DNA from: an uncultured Bacteroides sp.
Lineage (GTDB): Bacteria; Bacteroidota; Bacteroidia; Cytophagales; Cyclobacteriaceae
NCBI GenBank assembly: GCA_902168185.1
Contig: CABHOV010000046.1
Location: 806,001 to 870,000 of the forward strand
Length of the DNA: 64,000 nucleotides
Direction of reading: 5' to 3'
The first letter of the stretch is position 1. Each line of letters opens with the position of its first letter. Position numbers and translations under genes: made by a program. This document shows, piece by piece, positions 1 to 9,265 of this stretch. Under the pieces are notes generated by a model. That model did no database searches, was not told the origin of the DNA, and was given only the letters and a program-made list of their open reading frames with translations.

Positions 1-1279
1 AGAATAAACCGAAAGTGAATACATATTCACCAATGTCATACATAGTCGGGTGGAACATTGTCCAGCTTGATGGTATATAATCGCGGTGCAGTGACGTTAC
101 GATAATCACGAAACGCTCGAACCACATACCGATGTTCACAACGATAGACAGGACAAAAGTTGCAACGATGCTCGTTCTGATTTTCTTGATCCAGAATAAC
201 TGAGGAGAGATTACGTTACAAGTCATCATTGACCAGTATGCCCAGGCATAAGGACCTTGAACACGATTATAGAATGCATAGCCTTCGTATTCAACACCTG
301 AGTACCAGGATATGAACAACTCAGTGATATAAGCAACCCCTACAATTGAACCTGTTACGATGATGATGATGTTCATCAATTCTATGTGATAGATTGTGAT
401 GTAGTCATCCAGTTTAAATACTGCGCGAGTGATCAACAACAATGTCAATACCATCGCGAAGCCAGAGAAGATCGCACCAGCCACAAAGTATGGAGGGAAG
501 ATCGTTGTATGCCAGCCCGGAATAACGGATGTAGCAAAGTCCATCGATACGATAGTGTGAACCGACAATACAAGTGGCGTTGAAAGACCTGCGAGGATCA
601 AGGCAACTGCTTCATAACGCATCCACGTTTTAGCACCACCTTGCCAGCCGAAGCTCAAAGCATTATATACTTCAGCTCTGATCTTATTACCTTGTACAAC
701 AGCACGGTCGCGGATTGTTGCAAAGTCAGGGATAAGACCTATATACCAGAATACTAATGATACCGTAAAGTATGTTGAGATCGCGAACACGTCCCACAAC
801 AGTGGCGAGTTAAAGTTAGCCCAAAGGGAACCAAACGCGTTGGGAAGTGGAAGCGCCCAATAAAATCCTAACCAAAGACGTCCCATGTGAATGAGCGGGA
901 AAGTCGCAGCACATATTACAGCAAAGATCGTCATTGCTTCTGCCGCACGGTTAATGGACATTCTCCATTTCTGACGGAACAGCAACAAGATCGCGGAGAT
1001 CAGTGTACCAGCGTGACCGATACCAACCCACCAAACGAAGTTGGTGATATCCCACGCCCAACCTACTGTTTTATTTAATCCCCATACTCCTATACCATTC
1101 CATAGTACTGTGCACACACAGTAGAACCCGTAGACAAAAAGTACCAGCGAAATAGCCAGCGCTAACCACCATGATTTTGGCGGCTTATTCTCCACGTGCC
1201 GGCTGATATCGTGCGAAACATCTTTTACCGTTTTACCTCCGGTTACCAAGGGATCGCGAACTGATGACGTAACTTGCAT
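1..1279 (-). CDS. actC: Alternative complex III subunit ActC (NrfD-like), partial
   Basis: Polytopic quinol-binding membrane subunit of alternative complex III, the bc1-replacing quinol:electron-acceptor oxidoreductase of many Bacteroidetes. I translated it from the reverse strand: it opens MQVTSSVRDPLVTGGKTV, then alternates hydrophobic helices with short loops (for example WWLALAISLVLFVYGFYC and AWDITNFVWWVGIGHAGTLI) in the manner of NrfD/PsrC proteins. The ATG is at 1277-1279 and the 3' end runs off the window at base 1, so about 426 codons are visible of a family length near 450-480. It lies downstream of actB on the same strand, as in known ACIII operons (actA-B-C-D-E-F). The leader just before the ATG carries a CGTTATY repeat cluster. 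Family assignment is secure from sequence and neighbours. Confidence 0.93.
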   Translation of the reverse strand, partial: MQVTSSVRDPLVTGGKTVKDVSHDISRHVENKPPKSWWLALAISLVLFVYGFYCVCTVLWNGIGVWGLNKTVGWAWDITNFVWWVGIGHAGTLISAILLLFRQKWRMSINRAAEAMTIFAVICAATFPLIHMGRLWLGFYWALPLPNAFGSLWANFNSPLLWDVFAISTYFTVSLVFWYIGLIPDFATIRDRAVVQGNKIRAEVYNALSFGWQGGAKTWMRYEAVALILAGLSTPLVLSVHTIVSMDFATSVIPGWHTTIFPPYFVAGAIFSGFAMVLTLLLITRAVFKLDDYITIYHIELMNIIIIVTGSIVGVAYITELFISWYSGVEYEGYAFYNRVQGPYAWAYWSMMTCNVISPQLFWIKKIRTSIVATFVLSIVVNIGMWFERFVIIVTSLHRDYIPSSWTMFHPTMYDIGEYVFTFGLF

Positions 1280-1291
1280 TTATTTAAAAAA

Positions 1292-1318
1292 GTTATCCGT
1301 TATTCGTTATAGTTATCG
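1292..1318. repeat. CGTTATY heptamer cluster ahead of actC
   Basis: The bases read as imperfect tandem copies of a seven-base unit, GTTATC-CGTTATT-CGTTATA-GTTATCG, about 13 bases upstream of the actC start. Similar clusters lie at 4483-4512, 60742-60766 and 62073-62099, always outside genes. Function unknown. Confidence 0.55.
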
Positions 1319-1377
1319 TGCGTGTGAGTGTGTTGTCTTGCACATATATCGCTCACTATACATGAGCAATAAATGGC

Positions 1378-4300
1378 CTACGCTTTTGCTGTATCCTTGT
1401 TTCTTACTTTCGTAAGGTACCAGATATTTGGTTTCACTCCGATTTCCTCCAATACCTGGTAGGCACGTGGGTTATCAGTAACCTTATCAATACTGTGTGG
1501 TTTCTTTTCGTCAAGCGGTCTGATTTTCAACAGCTTAGAGATTTTGCTCTCAGGATTGTTGATATCACCGAACACAATCGCTCCAGTTGAGCAGGCTGCA
1601 GAACAAGCGGTTACAACTTCACCATCTTTCAAAGCTCTTCTCTCCTTCTTCGCGGTAAGTTTACCGGCTTGAATACGTTGTACGCAGAATGAACATTTCT
1701 CCATTACACCGCGTGAACGTACGGTTACATCCGGGTTCAATACCATCTTACCTAAGTCGGTATTCATCGCTGGGTTAACAGTTTCGAATTGACTGTTATC
1801 GTGATATTTAAACCAGTTGAAACGTCTTACTTTATATGGACAGTTGTTAGCGCAATAACGTGTACCGATACAACGGTTATACGTCATTTGGTTAAGACCT
1901 TCTGTGCTATGGGTTGTTGCTGCAACCGGACAAACTGTTTCGCAAGGTGCGTTATTGCAATGCTGGCAAAGCATTGGTTGAAATACTACATCAGGATTTT
2001 CAGATGCAATCTCCACTCCTCTCCAATCATCTGCAGGTGCATCACTGCTATAGTAGCGGTCGATGCGCAACCAATGCATTTCTCTGCGATTGATTACTTC
2101 CTCTCTTCCAACAAGAGCAACGTTGTTCTCCACGTTACAAGCCACCACACATGCTGCACAACCTGTACAAGTGTTCAGGTCAATTGCCATTCCCCAATGG
2201 TGGTTGTTATACTCATGGCCTTTCCACATTGAAAGTTCACCAGGAGCAACTTTATGTTCAGGATCCATCCAGGTAGCAACTTTTGGATGATACTCGCGAT
2301 CCCAGTTTTTATCTTTGAATTCTGATAATGATGTTTCCTGCACTACAGTCGCACGTCCCATATAGGTGTTGTGCGTTTGCGTTTGTGCAATTTGGTAGGT
2401 TTCAGTGGTCGGAGTGAACGTCACATTCGCTGTATAGTTCAATGAACCATTTACGAGGTTAACGAACGGGTATATATTTTGTCCGATACCATCCGCTACT
2501 TTACCCGCTTTCGTCCTTCCGTAACCTACCGGGATACCGATAGTACCAGGAGTTTGACCAGGTTGAACGAGCATCGGAAGTTTTATACTCTTACCGTTGA
2601 AAGTAATCGTAGCATACTTCGTAACACTCTCAGAAAAATCAATGTCTTTAGCATCTTTCGGTGCAACAGTTACATAGTGATCCCATGTAGCTTTCGTAAT
2701 AGGATCAGGAAGCTCCTGTAACAAAGGGTTGTTGGCTTGTGAACCGTTTCCGATGTTACCACTTTCATAGATCACCAATTCCCAAGTACCCGCTTTATAG
2801 TTACTTGCAATAGCATCTGCTGCAGCGCCTACGTTACCCGCAAAAGTTACCGCTGTTGCAGCAGCTGTTGCTGGTAATTCATATACACCATCATACAAAC
2901 ACTTATCCCAGAAACTTTGGAAGTCGAAAGTCTGATCTTTATAGAACCAGCTCTTCCAGTTATTTTTTACAAATTCAAAGTAATCGGCTTTGGGTTCGTT
3001 AGCCCACACCAGCAAACTTTCTTGTGCTGCACGCGACTTGAAGATTGGTGTGATGGATGGCTGACCTAAGCTGAAATGGTTCTTCTTAGGCTCCGCATCA
3101 TTCCATGCTTCCAGGAAATGATGATCAGGTGCCACATACTTTGCAAGCGTTCCAGTCTCATCTTCCTTATAGCTTGTTGCTATAGAAAGTTCAACGCCTT
3201 TCAATCCTGCTGCAATTTTATCTCCGGTAGGGAAATCATAAACCGGATTACAGTTATAGAAAATAACTGCATCTATTTTACCGCCTTCCAGTTCACCAAC
3301 AAAATTTGTCATGGCAACATCATCGCCTTGACGGTAGTTAACTGGTGTACTCAGATCTATTGTTGAACCATAACTTCCTAAAAGATCGTTGATGGCGTTA
3401 ACAACAACTTGTACTGATTTATCGTTAGAACCGGCTACAACTAAAGCGTTGCCGCGGTTAGCCCAAAGGTCCTCTGCAGCTTTCGCTATATAAGGTTTCT
3501 CAACGCCTCCGCTGATAACTGGCTTACCTGCTTTACCCGCTAATAAATTATAGAGTACTACAGCTACTGCGCCTTCTTCAGAAGGTTTAATTTGAACTCT
3601 ATGATCTGCGTTAGCACCGGTTATAGAAAGTACTGATTCGAATTGATAGTGACGTGACATGTCACGCTTATCTTCACTTACTTCACGAGTCAGAGCGTAT
3701 TGCTTTGTAAATTCGATTGGAGAAATCCAGCTACCGATAAAATCTGCGGCAATGCTCACGATCACTTTTGCCTTACTGAAATCATATGAAGGAATAACGG
3801 CTGTACCGAAAGACTCTTCATTTGCTTTCGCTATACCAAAAGCAGATGTTTGATCGTATTGAACAACTTGTGTTGTCGCATAAGTCGCTTTGAATTTCTC
3901 AATAGCAGCTTTTGTACTTGGGCTTAGTATAGTATTGCTAACGATTCTGATTTGTCCGCCTTTTCCAGATATCTCATTCAGTTTTGAGATTACTTGTCTA
4001 TCAAGGTCTTCCCAGCTGATTTTATCTTTTCCGATTTTTGGACCGCGAAGACGAGCGTTGTCGTAAAGTGAAAGAACAGAAGCTTCAACTTGAGCGCTTG
4101 TTCCACCTTTTGTAACTGCTGAAAGTGCGTTACCTTCTATTTTGATAGGACGACCTTCACGGGTCTTCACTACGATACTGCAATAGTCACCTCCATTTAT
4201 ATATGAAGAGGCGTAATAGTTTGGCAAGCTTGGATCAATATCCACCGGCTTGTTAACATAAGGAATTGCTTTTCGGATAGGTGCTTCACAGGCAGCCAAT

Positions 4301-4470
4301 GCAACTGCAGACACACCAAAACCCATCATCTTCAAAAAATCCCTGCGCGAATGTCCCAGGTCTTCTTCCGGACCAGGCTGAGCAAATTCATGATGAGCAT
4401 TCTTCACAAACTCTGGATTGTTTGCCAGCTGCTCGATGCCTTTCCAGTATACCTTTTTAGATTCTTCCAT
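1378..4470 (-). CDS. actB: Alternative complex III subunit ActB (molybdopterin-like plus Fe-S domains)
   Basis: Periplasmic electron-transfer subunit of alternative complex III, 1030 residues. A twin-arginine motif, SRRDFLK, is at residues 41-47 and is followed by a hydrophobic stretch ending in AAC (Cys61), which resembles a lipobox, so Tat export with possible lipidation is likely. The first ~700 residues form the molybdopterin-oxidoreductase-like part, which in this family carries no cofactor. The last third has four ferredoxin-type cysteine groups: CTGCAACVVAC near 765, CQHCNNAPC near 835, CIGTRYC near 868, and CSFC/CSAAC near 923-957. This fits three 4Fe-4S and one 3Fe-4S cluster as known for ActB. 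It sits between actA and actC on the same strand. Confidence 0.96.
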   Translation of the reverse strand: MEESKKVYWKGIEQLANNPEFVKNAHHEFAQPGPEEDLGHSRRDFLKMMGFGVSAVALAACEAPIRKAIPYVNKPVDIDPSLPNYYASSYINGGDYCSIVVKTREGRPIKIEGNALSAVTKGGTSAQVEASVLSLYDNARLRGPKIGKDKISWEDLDRQVISKLNEISGKGGQIRIVSNTILSPSTKAAIEKFKATYATTQVVQYDQTSAFGIAKANEESFGTAVIPSYDFSKAKVIVSIAADFIGSWISPIEFTKQYALTREVSEDKRDMSRHYQFESVLSITGANADHRVQIKPSEEGAVAVVLYNLLAGKAGKPVISGGVEKPYIAKAAEDLWANRGNALVVAGSNDKSVQVVVNAINDLLGSYGSTIDLSTPVNYRQGDDVAMTNFVGELEGGKIDAVIFYNCNPVYDFPTGDKIAAGLKGVELSIATSYKEDETGTLAKYVAPDHHFLEAWNDAEPKKNHFSLGQPSITPIFKSRAAQESLLVWANEPKADYFEFVKNNWKSWFYKDQTFDFQSFWDKCLYDGVYELPATAAATAVTFAGNVGAAADAIASNYKAGTWELVIYESGNIGNGSQANNPLLQELPDPITKATWDHYVTVAPKDAKDIDFSESVTKYATITFNGKSIKLPMLVQPGQTPGTIGIPVGYGRTKAGKVADGIGQNIYPFVNLVNGSLNYTANVTFTPTTETYQIAQTQTHNTYMGRATVVQETSLSEFKDKNWDREYHPKVATWMDPEHKVAPGELSMWKGHEYNNHHWGMAIDLNTCTGCAACVVACNVENNVALVGREEVINRREMHWLRIDRYYSSDAPADDWRGVEIASENPDVVFQPMLCQHCNNAPCETVCPVAATTHSTEGLNQMTYNRCIGTRYCANNCPYKVRRFNWFKYHDNSQFETVNPAMNTDLGKMVLNPDVTVRSRGVMEKCSFCVQRIQAGKLTAKKERRALKDGEVVTACSAACSTGAIVFGDINNPESKISKLLKIRPLDEKKPHSIDKVTDNPRAYQVLEEIGVKPNIWYLTKVRNKDTAKA

Positions 4471-4482
4471 TTTAAAGTGAAT

Positions 4483-4512
4483 CGTTATCCGTTATTCAGT
4501 TAATCGTTATTC
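4483..4512. repeat. CGTTATY heptamer cluster between actA and actB
   Basis: CGTTATC-CGTTATT, then CAGTTAAT, then CGTTATT fill most of the 52-base gap between the actA stop and the actB start. It matches the clusters at 1292, 60742 and 62073 in unit and spacing. It could be an RNA-level element inside the act transcript; function unknown. Confidence 0.55.
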
Positions 4513-4522
4513 TTCTTAAATT

Positions 4523-5773
4523 TTAGTAGTGACACTTAGAACATTCAAGTCCGCCGATGTCTTCTACTTTCATTGGTGTTTTCTTGGACTGATTGTGAAT
4601 CTCTACCAGGTTATCGTAATAAGCATTGCCTTTTGTATTAACATCGGTCTTACGATGGCAATCTATACACCATCCCATGGTTAACAGCGAGTGTTGACGA
4701 ACAACATCCATAGTTTCAATCGGACCGTGGCAAGTCTGACATTCAACACCTGCTACATTTACGTGTTGAGCGTGGTTGAAATATGCCAGGTCAGGAAGGT
4801 TGTGAATACGTACCCATTCAATTGGTTTATTCGTTTCATATGCCTTAACAATTTTACCGATCTCGGCATCTCCTGTGATTGTACCTGTTTTGATCTGGTT
4901 GTGGCAGTTCATACAGATATTAACAGAAGGAATTGTAGCACTCTTATTTTTCATCACACCAACGTGGCAATACTTACAGTCAATTTCATATTGACCAGCG
5001 TGGATCTTGTGAGAGAAAGCGATGGGTTGTTTCGGAGCATATCCTTGTTGAACACCTACAGAGTATAGACCGTTGATCACAGCTTTGAAACCAAGTGCTG
5101 CAGTAAGGAATACAACTATAAATACAAAGCCTCTGCTTTTGAAGATTGAACCTGTTGTTACTGTTGGATGAACAACTTCTTTATCTTCTTCCGTTAAAGT
5201 TTTCTGATCAATGAATCTTTTCAATGCTGATACCAGGAATCCCAATACGATCAGGAGTAGTATCAGTATGATGATCATACCAACCAGTATAACATTGAGG
5301 TATGTTGAGGGAAGACCTGCGTTTGCTGCGGGTTGTCCACCACCGCCTGTTGTAGGTTGAGCTGCAGCGTCTGGTGCTGGCTTATCTGCTTCTGCCTTTA
5401 TGTAGGCGAGGATGTTCATGATGTCTTCGTCCTTGAAAGAGGAGAAGGCTGTCATTTGAGTTTTGTTATACTCGTTGTAAAGTTTTACAGCGTATGGCTC
5501 TCCGCTGGCGATGACAGCCGATGAGTTCTTTACAAAAGACTTGATCCAGTCAATGGATGGTGTGCGATCATATACACCGGCCAATGCTGGACCAACCAAT
5601 TTCTGTTGTACTCTGTGACAAGCTTTACAGTTCGCATTAAATAACGCCTGACCTGCGTTTATAGCAGCAGGATCTTTAGAAATTTCCTGAGCGTAATTGT
5701 TAAAACTAATTAATGCGAAAACGAGGACGAGAGTAAAGAACTTGCAAGCGGTAGAAGTGAAATGTTTTATCAT
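4523..5773 (-). CDS. actA: Alternative complex III multiheme cytochrome c ActA, with extra N-terminal monoheme domain
   Basis: Multiheme c-type cytochrome that passes electrons within alternative complex III. I chose the ATG at 5771-5773 because it begins a signal peptide (hydrophobic core, ending NNYAQ); the open frame extends 29 codons further upstream without one. The 416-residue product has six CxxCH sites: CKACH at 49-53 in an N-terminal class-I cytochrome domain (a candidate Met ligand is in TQMTAF), then CKYCH 266, CMNCH 287, CQTCH 345, CIDCH 369 and CSKCH 411. A Pro/Gly/Ala linker and hydrophobic segments near 157-183 and 216-233 separate the two parts. ActA is classically pentaheme, so the sixth site looks like a fused ActE-like monoheme module. 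First gene of the act operon here. Confidence 0.93.
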   Translation of the reverse strand: MIKHFTSTACKFFTLVLVFALISFNNYAQEISKDPAAINAGQALFNANCKACHRVQQKLVGPALAGVYDRTPSIDWIKSFVKNSSAVIASGEPYAVKLYNEYNKTQMTAFSSFKDEDIMNILAYIKAEADKPAPDAAAQPTTGGGGQPAANAGLPSTYLNVILVGMIIILILLLIVLGFLVSALKRFIDQKTLTEEDKEVVHPTVTTGSIFKSRGFVFIVVFLTAALGFKAVINGLYSVGVQQGYAPKQPIAFSHKIHAGQYEIDCKYCHVGVMKNKSATIPSVNICMNCHNQIKTGTITGDAEIGKIVKAYETNKPIEWVRIHNLPDLAYFNHAQHVNVAGVECQTCHGPIETMDVVRQHSLLTMGWCIDCHRKTDVNTKGNAYYDNLVEIHNQSKKTPMKVEDIGGLECSKCHY

Positions 5774-5835
5774 GTTAGGTTCAGTGTCCGTTTTCAAAAC
5801 AAGCGGCACAAATCTACTATCGGAACTCATTTTTT

Positions 5836-5843
5836 CAAATTTA
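5836..5843 (-). promoter_or_regulatory. Candidate -7 box for the act operon
   Basis: On the minus strand the bases read TAAATTTG, an exact match to the Bacteroidetes -7 consensus TAnnTTTG, about 60 bases before the chosen actA ATG. A TTG that could act as the -33 element (5858-5860) is only 14 bases away, shorter than the usual 17-23, so the call is tentative. Confidence 0.35.
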
Positions 5844-5880
5844 TTTGATTCGTTGCGCAATAAATAATGACGAAAATCTT

Positions 5881-5894
5881 ACCTCAAATGAGGT
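5881..5894. promoter_or_regulatory. Short palindrome upstream of actA
   Basis: ACCTCA-AA-TGAGGT is a perfect 6-base inverted repeat with a two-base spacer, about 40 bases upstream of the candidate act promoter box. It may be a binding site; no regulator is identified. Confidence 0.25.
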
Positions 5895-6095
5895 TTTTAA
5901 TACAATTCCATCACTGCGCGCGAAGGTATAAACGGAAAGCCAAGTTGAAGTAGAAAATATATAATAAAATGTAATTTAGAATGATTCTTAAAAACTTTGA
6001 GGTATAGATTGGACCAACTATAGTCTTGACGAGTGCATTTAAGTCTGCCACATTAGAAAACCATTAAGAAAGTTCAACCATCAAAGGATGTAACA

Positions 6096-8063
6096 TCACT
6101 TTTTCTTAAAGACCAAGTCGGCTTGTTGTACTGCTATAACACGGTTAAAAAGCTCTTTCAAAAAATGATATTCTTCAGAGGTAAAAATCGTTTTCGAAAT
6201 CTGCAATGAGTTGTTAATGGTTAATCGGTTTGGCATGTTTTGAATATCAAATAAGTAGCGGCCTCCGGCATTCGGTAATGCCAGACCAATTTTTTGAGGA
6301 AGGTCAACGGGCTCGATTGTCGTTGGATACTCCAGGTTGAGAATAAGTGTTTCATCCAGCGGTACGCCGAAGTCAACTGGATAGAGTCGCTCCTCTGACT
6401 TGAATGGATTCTGCTCCCACCGGCCAATGATGAAAGGGTTGAAAAGGAAATTAGCGGCATTCATATTTTCATAACCAGCCATTTCAATATCCAATTTCAC
6501 AACAAGCGGCTTATTTAGTACATCGGTATTTTCAATTTTAAAATCTTTGACCTCCAGATTATTCATTTTTTTGCCAAGCTCATGCACAAACTCCTTATCA
6601 CTTCCGGCATTGTGAAGTTCTTTTCGTTTGGTCAATGCAGCATAACCATTGTAGGTGGTTTGAAGTGTACCCTTGAAAATTCCATCGGATTCAAGCTTGA
6701 GATTTACCAACGTAATGCGCTTCGATTTCTCAGAGGGCTTCAACTCATACCAATAAGATTCCTTCTCTCCCAGCACCCTCCCCTTGCCATTCAGGCATCG
6801 CTGTGGCAGTAATCCAAACGGAAGAAAATCATCGGTGGCATCCAGCAGATATACCTTATCGTTTATGTTTACCTTGGCAACTACATAATTGAAGTCACTT
6901 AGCACCGGATGAATCTCCGTTGCTAATCCGTTTTCACGAGTCGATAACATCAAGGGTTCTACATTCAAGCCTGCATACTTCAGCGCAGCAATCAGAGTAA
7001 GATTGATATCGCCAACATTGCCTGCTCTCTTATCAAACGCTTTTTTTATTCCGAACTCGCTATACTTACCATAAACGTCATCCCAACGATACCATAGTTT
7101 TATAAACTCATATATCTTCTTTGCTTTTTCAAGCGGATCGCTCTCTCCCGTTAAAAGCAGCTCTACATGCTCGTCAACTATATCTTTACCGCGCTTTATT
7201 TGCAATCCAAATTTTTCATCTCTGCGAAGTTCTTCTTCAACATCCTTCCACTCTTTGGTAATCTTATTCTTGCGACCATCAAAGTATTGTATTTCCGAGA
7301 GTTCAAAATTGATCATGGAGAGGAAGTTCGATTTTGCAGTCATATACTCCTCCTCTTTGAATGCGGGTATATCTTTCATCGCCCATTTAAACCGGGCACA
7401 ATCAGCACGGTATCCTCCTCCGGGAGTATAGCAATCGCGAATGAGTTCACTTTCGTTTTTGCTTAACTGTTGATAGCCCTTCAGTGTAATATTAAATTTA
7501 TAGTTAGCGGGTACGGTAGCCCAATACTCACTCATTACCTTGGGGATATCGTTTTGAAATTCCCAGTTATGAAAATTAAAAATGAAAGGAGATTCAACTA
7601 TATAATGTACTTCGATCACGCTTCCCACGCGAACATTAGGAACAGCAAACTTGACTATATCTAAATACTTGCTCGCATTTTCAGTAAATTGATTTTTACT
7701 CTCCAGCTTCGTTTCTCGCATCGTCCCATTCTCATAGTTGTAGCTGGATGCTTTTACTGACCGAACGCGTTCAACACGTGATTCATTTTTATATAATGGT
7801 ATCTGGAAATCAGCTTGATCAAGTCCGTTCTTTTTCAGAATCTTGATCTTGGCGTGATATTCAAACAGTAAATTATTGTCGTTGCTGTTGTCAATGTAAG
7901 CTTCACCAAACTCGTTCAAAATCACGGCTACGGCAGCAGTATCTTTTTCATACACTTTGATATCGAGATCCCGATAGGTAGTCTGACCGTATGGAAATCC
8001 ATGATCTTGTGCGAACGAAAATAACGGGGATATAAAAAGAATGGCGAGTAAAGAAAACTTCAT
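6096..8063 (-). CDS. Exported DUF3857 / transglutaminase-like protein
   Basis: 655 residues with a clear signal peptide (MKFSLLAILFISPLFSFAQ), so exported. The N-terminal half matches the DUF3857 type (for example DYENGT-like and RVGSVIEVHYIVESPF segments) and the middle resembles the transglutaminase-like core common in Bacteroidetes two-domain proteins. In the usual transglutaminase site the catalytic Cys follows a Gly; here the stretch reads RAGNVGDINLTLIAALKYAG near residue 350, with Val in that place, and the later His segment reads FNYVVAKV. The protein is therefore probably not a peptidase or transglutaminase. Role unknown; members are often cell-surface or periplasmic. It is the last gene before the act promoter region and is divergent from the phosphodiesterase gene at 8215. 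Confidence 0.8.
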   Translation of the reverse strand: MKFSLLAILFISPLFSFAQDHGFPYGQTTYRDLDIKVYEKDTAAVAVILNEFGEAYIDNSNDNNLLFEYHAKIKILKKNGLDQADFQIPLYKNESRVERVRSVKASSYNYENGTMRETKLESKNQFTENASKYLDIVKFAVPNVRVGSVIEVHYIVESPFIFNFHNWEFQNDIPKVMSEYWATVPANYKFNITLKGYQQLSKNESELIRDCYTPGGGYRADCARFKWAMKDIPAFKEEEYMTAKSNFLSMINFELSEIQYFDGRKNKITKEWKDVEEELRRDEKFGLQIKRGKDIVDEHVELLLTGESDPLEKAKKIYEFIKLWYRWDDVYGKYSEFGIKKAFDKRAGNVGDINLTLIAALKYAGLNVEPLMLSTRENGLATEIHPVLSDFNYVVAKVNINDKVYLLDATDDFLPFGLLPQRCLNGKGRVLGEKESYWYELKPSEKSKRITLVNLKLESDGIFKGTLQTTYNGYAALTKRKELHNAGSDKEFVHELGKKMNNLEVKDFKIENTDVLNKPLVVKLDIEMAGYENMNAANFLFNPFIIGRWEQNPFKSEERLYPVDFGVPLDETLILNLEYPTTIEPVDLPQKIGLALPNAGGRYLFDIQNMPNRLTINNSLQISKTIFTSEEYHFLKELFNRVIAVQQADLVFKKK

Positions 8064-8214
8064 ACAGGTAGCGCAGGTTTCCCTGCAAGTTAATCAATAT
8101 AGCGCGTGCTTCAATACATTTGCCTATACCACGGTCCCTGTAAGTAGAATTATATCGATACTATTTTATAACAGCTGTTTTATGTTTATTAATTTTTGTT
8201 ACCATTTTTGAAAA

Positions 8215-8721
8215 ATGAAAATAGGTCTTCTCTCCGACACGCATAGTTACCTTGATAAAAAGGTGTTTGAGTATTTTAAAGATTGTGATGAAGTATGGCA
8301 TGCGGGAGATATAGGAGAAAAAATCGTAGCCGATGAACTTGAAAAGTTTAAACCTTTTCGGGCGGTATACGGAAATATAGATGATAAAAATCTGCAGACT
8401 TTATATCCCGAAGATCTACATTTCACCTGTGAAGGACTTTCGATCTGGATGACGCACATCGGTGGTGCGCCTCCTAATTATAACCCGAGAGTAAAAAAAA
8501 ATCTTCGAGTGCAAACTCCGGATATCTTTATCTGCGGGCACTCTCACATTTTACGAATTAAACGCGATCCTGCATTTCATGGAATGCTATACCTGAATCC
8601 AGGTGCTGCCGGCAATCACGGGTTTCATGTCATGAAAACCATCGTCCGATTTGAAATCGTGAAAAAGGAAATTAAGAATATGGAAGTGATCGAATTAGGA
8701 AAACGCGGAGCGCTTGTATAA
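8215..8721 (+). CDS. YfcE/MJ0936-type metallophosphoesterase
   Basis: 168-residue calcineurin-like phosphodiesterase of the small YfcE/MJ0936 family, expected to hydrolyse phosphodiester bonds with two metal ions in the cytoplasm; the natural substrate is not established. The metal-binding motifs appear in order: LSDTHSYL (Asp8, His10), WHAGDIG, YGNIDD, TLYP...WMTHIGG and ICGHSHI. Length is normal for the family. The ATG at 8215 directly precedes the first beta-strand, so the start is secure. It is convergent with the small membrane-protein gene at 8731, with only nine bases between stops, and divergent from the DUF3857 gene. Confidence 0.88.
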   Translation: MKIGLLSDTHSYLDKKVFEYFKDCDEVWHAGDIGEKIVADELEKFKPFRAVYGNIDDKNLQTLYPEDLHFTCEGLSIWMTHIGGAPPNYNPRVKKNLRVQTPDIFICGHSHILRIKRDPAFHGMLYLNPGAAGNHGFHVMKTIVRFEIVKKEIKNMEVIELGKRGALV

Positions 8722-8730
8722 GAAGTTTTG

Positions 8731-9207
8731 TTAAAACCGGTAACAAAGAAAAGCTCCATTTCCATTCACGTTAAATGAAACAGACTCGTCTTCATGCTGC
8801 TCCATATAACGCTTATATTTTTTGGAACCCTTTGACCACAGTATAACACCTGGGATTACCATACCGATTCCGCCAGCAATCATGACTGCACCTAACGCAG
8901 CTTGAGGATCACCTTCTTCATAATCTCCGGTACTGGAATTATAGCCTGTACTATAGTAAGTTTCATCTGCATTGTTGAATACAGCAATACCTCCTATCAA
9001 CATGGCACCACCTATAATAGTAAGCGTACGACCTGTATTACGCATGCGCAACCCTGAAGGCATGACTTGAATATGCTCTGGCCTAACCGTTGGATTTATA
9101 ATTACAGGACTAATCTGTTGATTAACAGAAGCAAATGATTGATTGAACTGAGCTTGGGCAGGTGCGCCCATCATCAGTAATAGAATTACAACGAGTGTTG
9201 ATCTCAT
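8731..9207 (-). CDS. Small exported protein with hydrophobic segments, unknown
   Basis: 158 residues. A signal peptide (MRSTLVVILLLMMGAPAQAQ) is followed by a polar stretch and two Gly-rich hydrophobic segments (TIIGGAMLIGGIAVF and ALGAVMIAGGIGMVIPGVIL) separated by a Tyr/Ser/Thr/Asp-rich loop. The C-terminus is charged and ends in YRF. I recognise no named family. The pattern of two glycine-rich hydrophobic segments recurs in small Bacteroidetes envelope proteins of unknown role. It lies downstream of dnaN on the same strand with a 58-base gap and could be read from the same transcript. Confidence 0.75.
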   Translation of the reverse strand: MRSTLVVILLLMMGAPAQAQFNQSFASVNQQISPVIINPTVRPEHIQVMPSGLRMRNTGRTLTIIGGAMLIGGIAVFNNADETYYSTGYNSSTGDYEEGDPQAALGAVMIAGGIGMVIPGVILWSKGSKKYKRYMEQHEDESVSFNVNGNGAFLCYRF

Positions 9208-9265
9208 ACAACAAACAGAATAAGGTTAGGTTAGGTAAGGATTTAAAGGTTGACCAGTCGTTAAT

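Larger units (their letters stand above)
5774..6095. other. 322-base intergenic region upstream of actA
   Basis: No gene is supported. It lies between the start of actA and the 3' end of the DUF3857 gene, both on the minus strand. It holds a minus-strand TAnnTTTG-type box at 5836-5843 and a short palindrome at 5881-5894. The remainder (about 5900-6095) is AT-rich with no recognizable structure. Confidence 0.6.

Noticed and set aside
1789-2232. 147-residue open frame antisense to actB
   Set aside because: It is fully inside actB on the other strand, and the actB protein reads through with all expected motifs; the frame shows no family.
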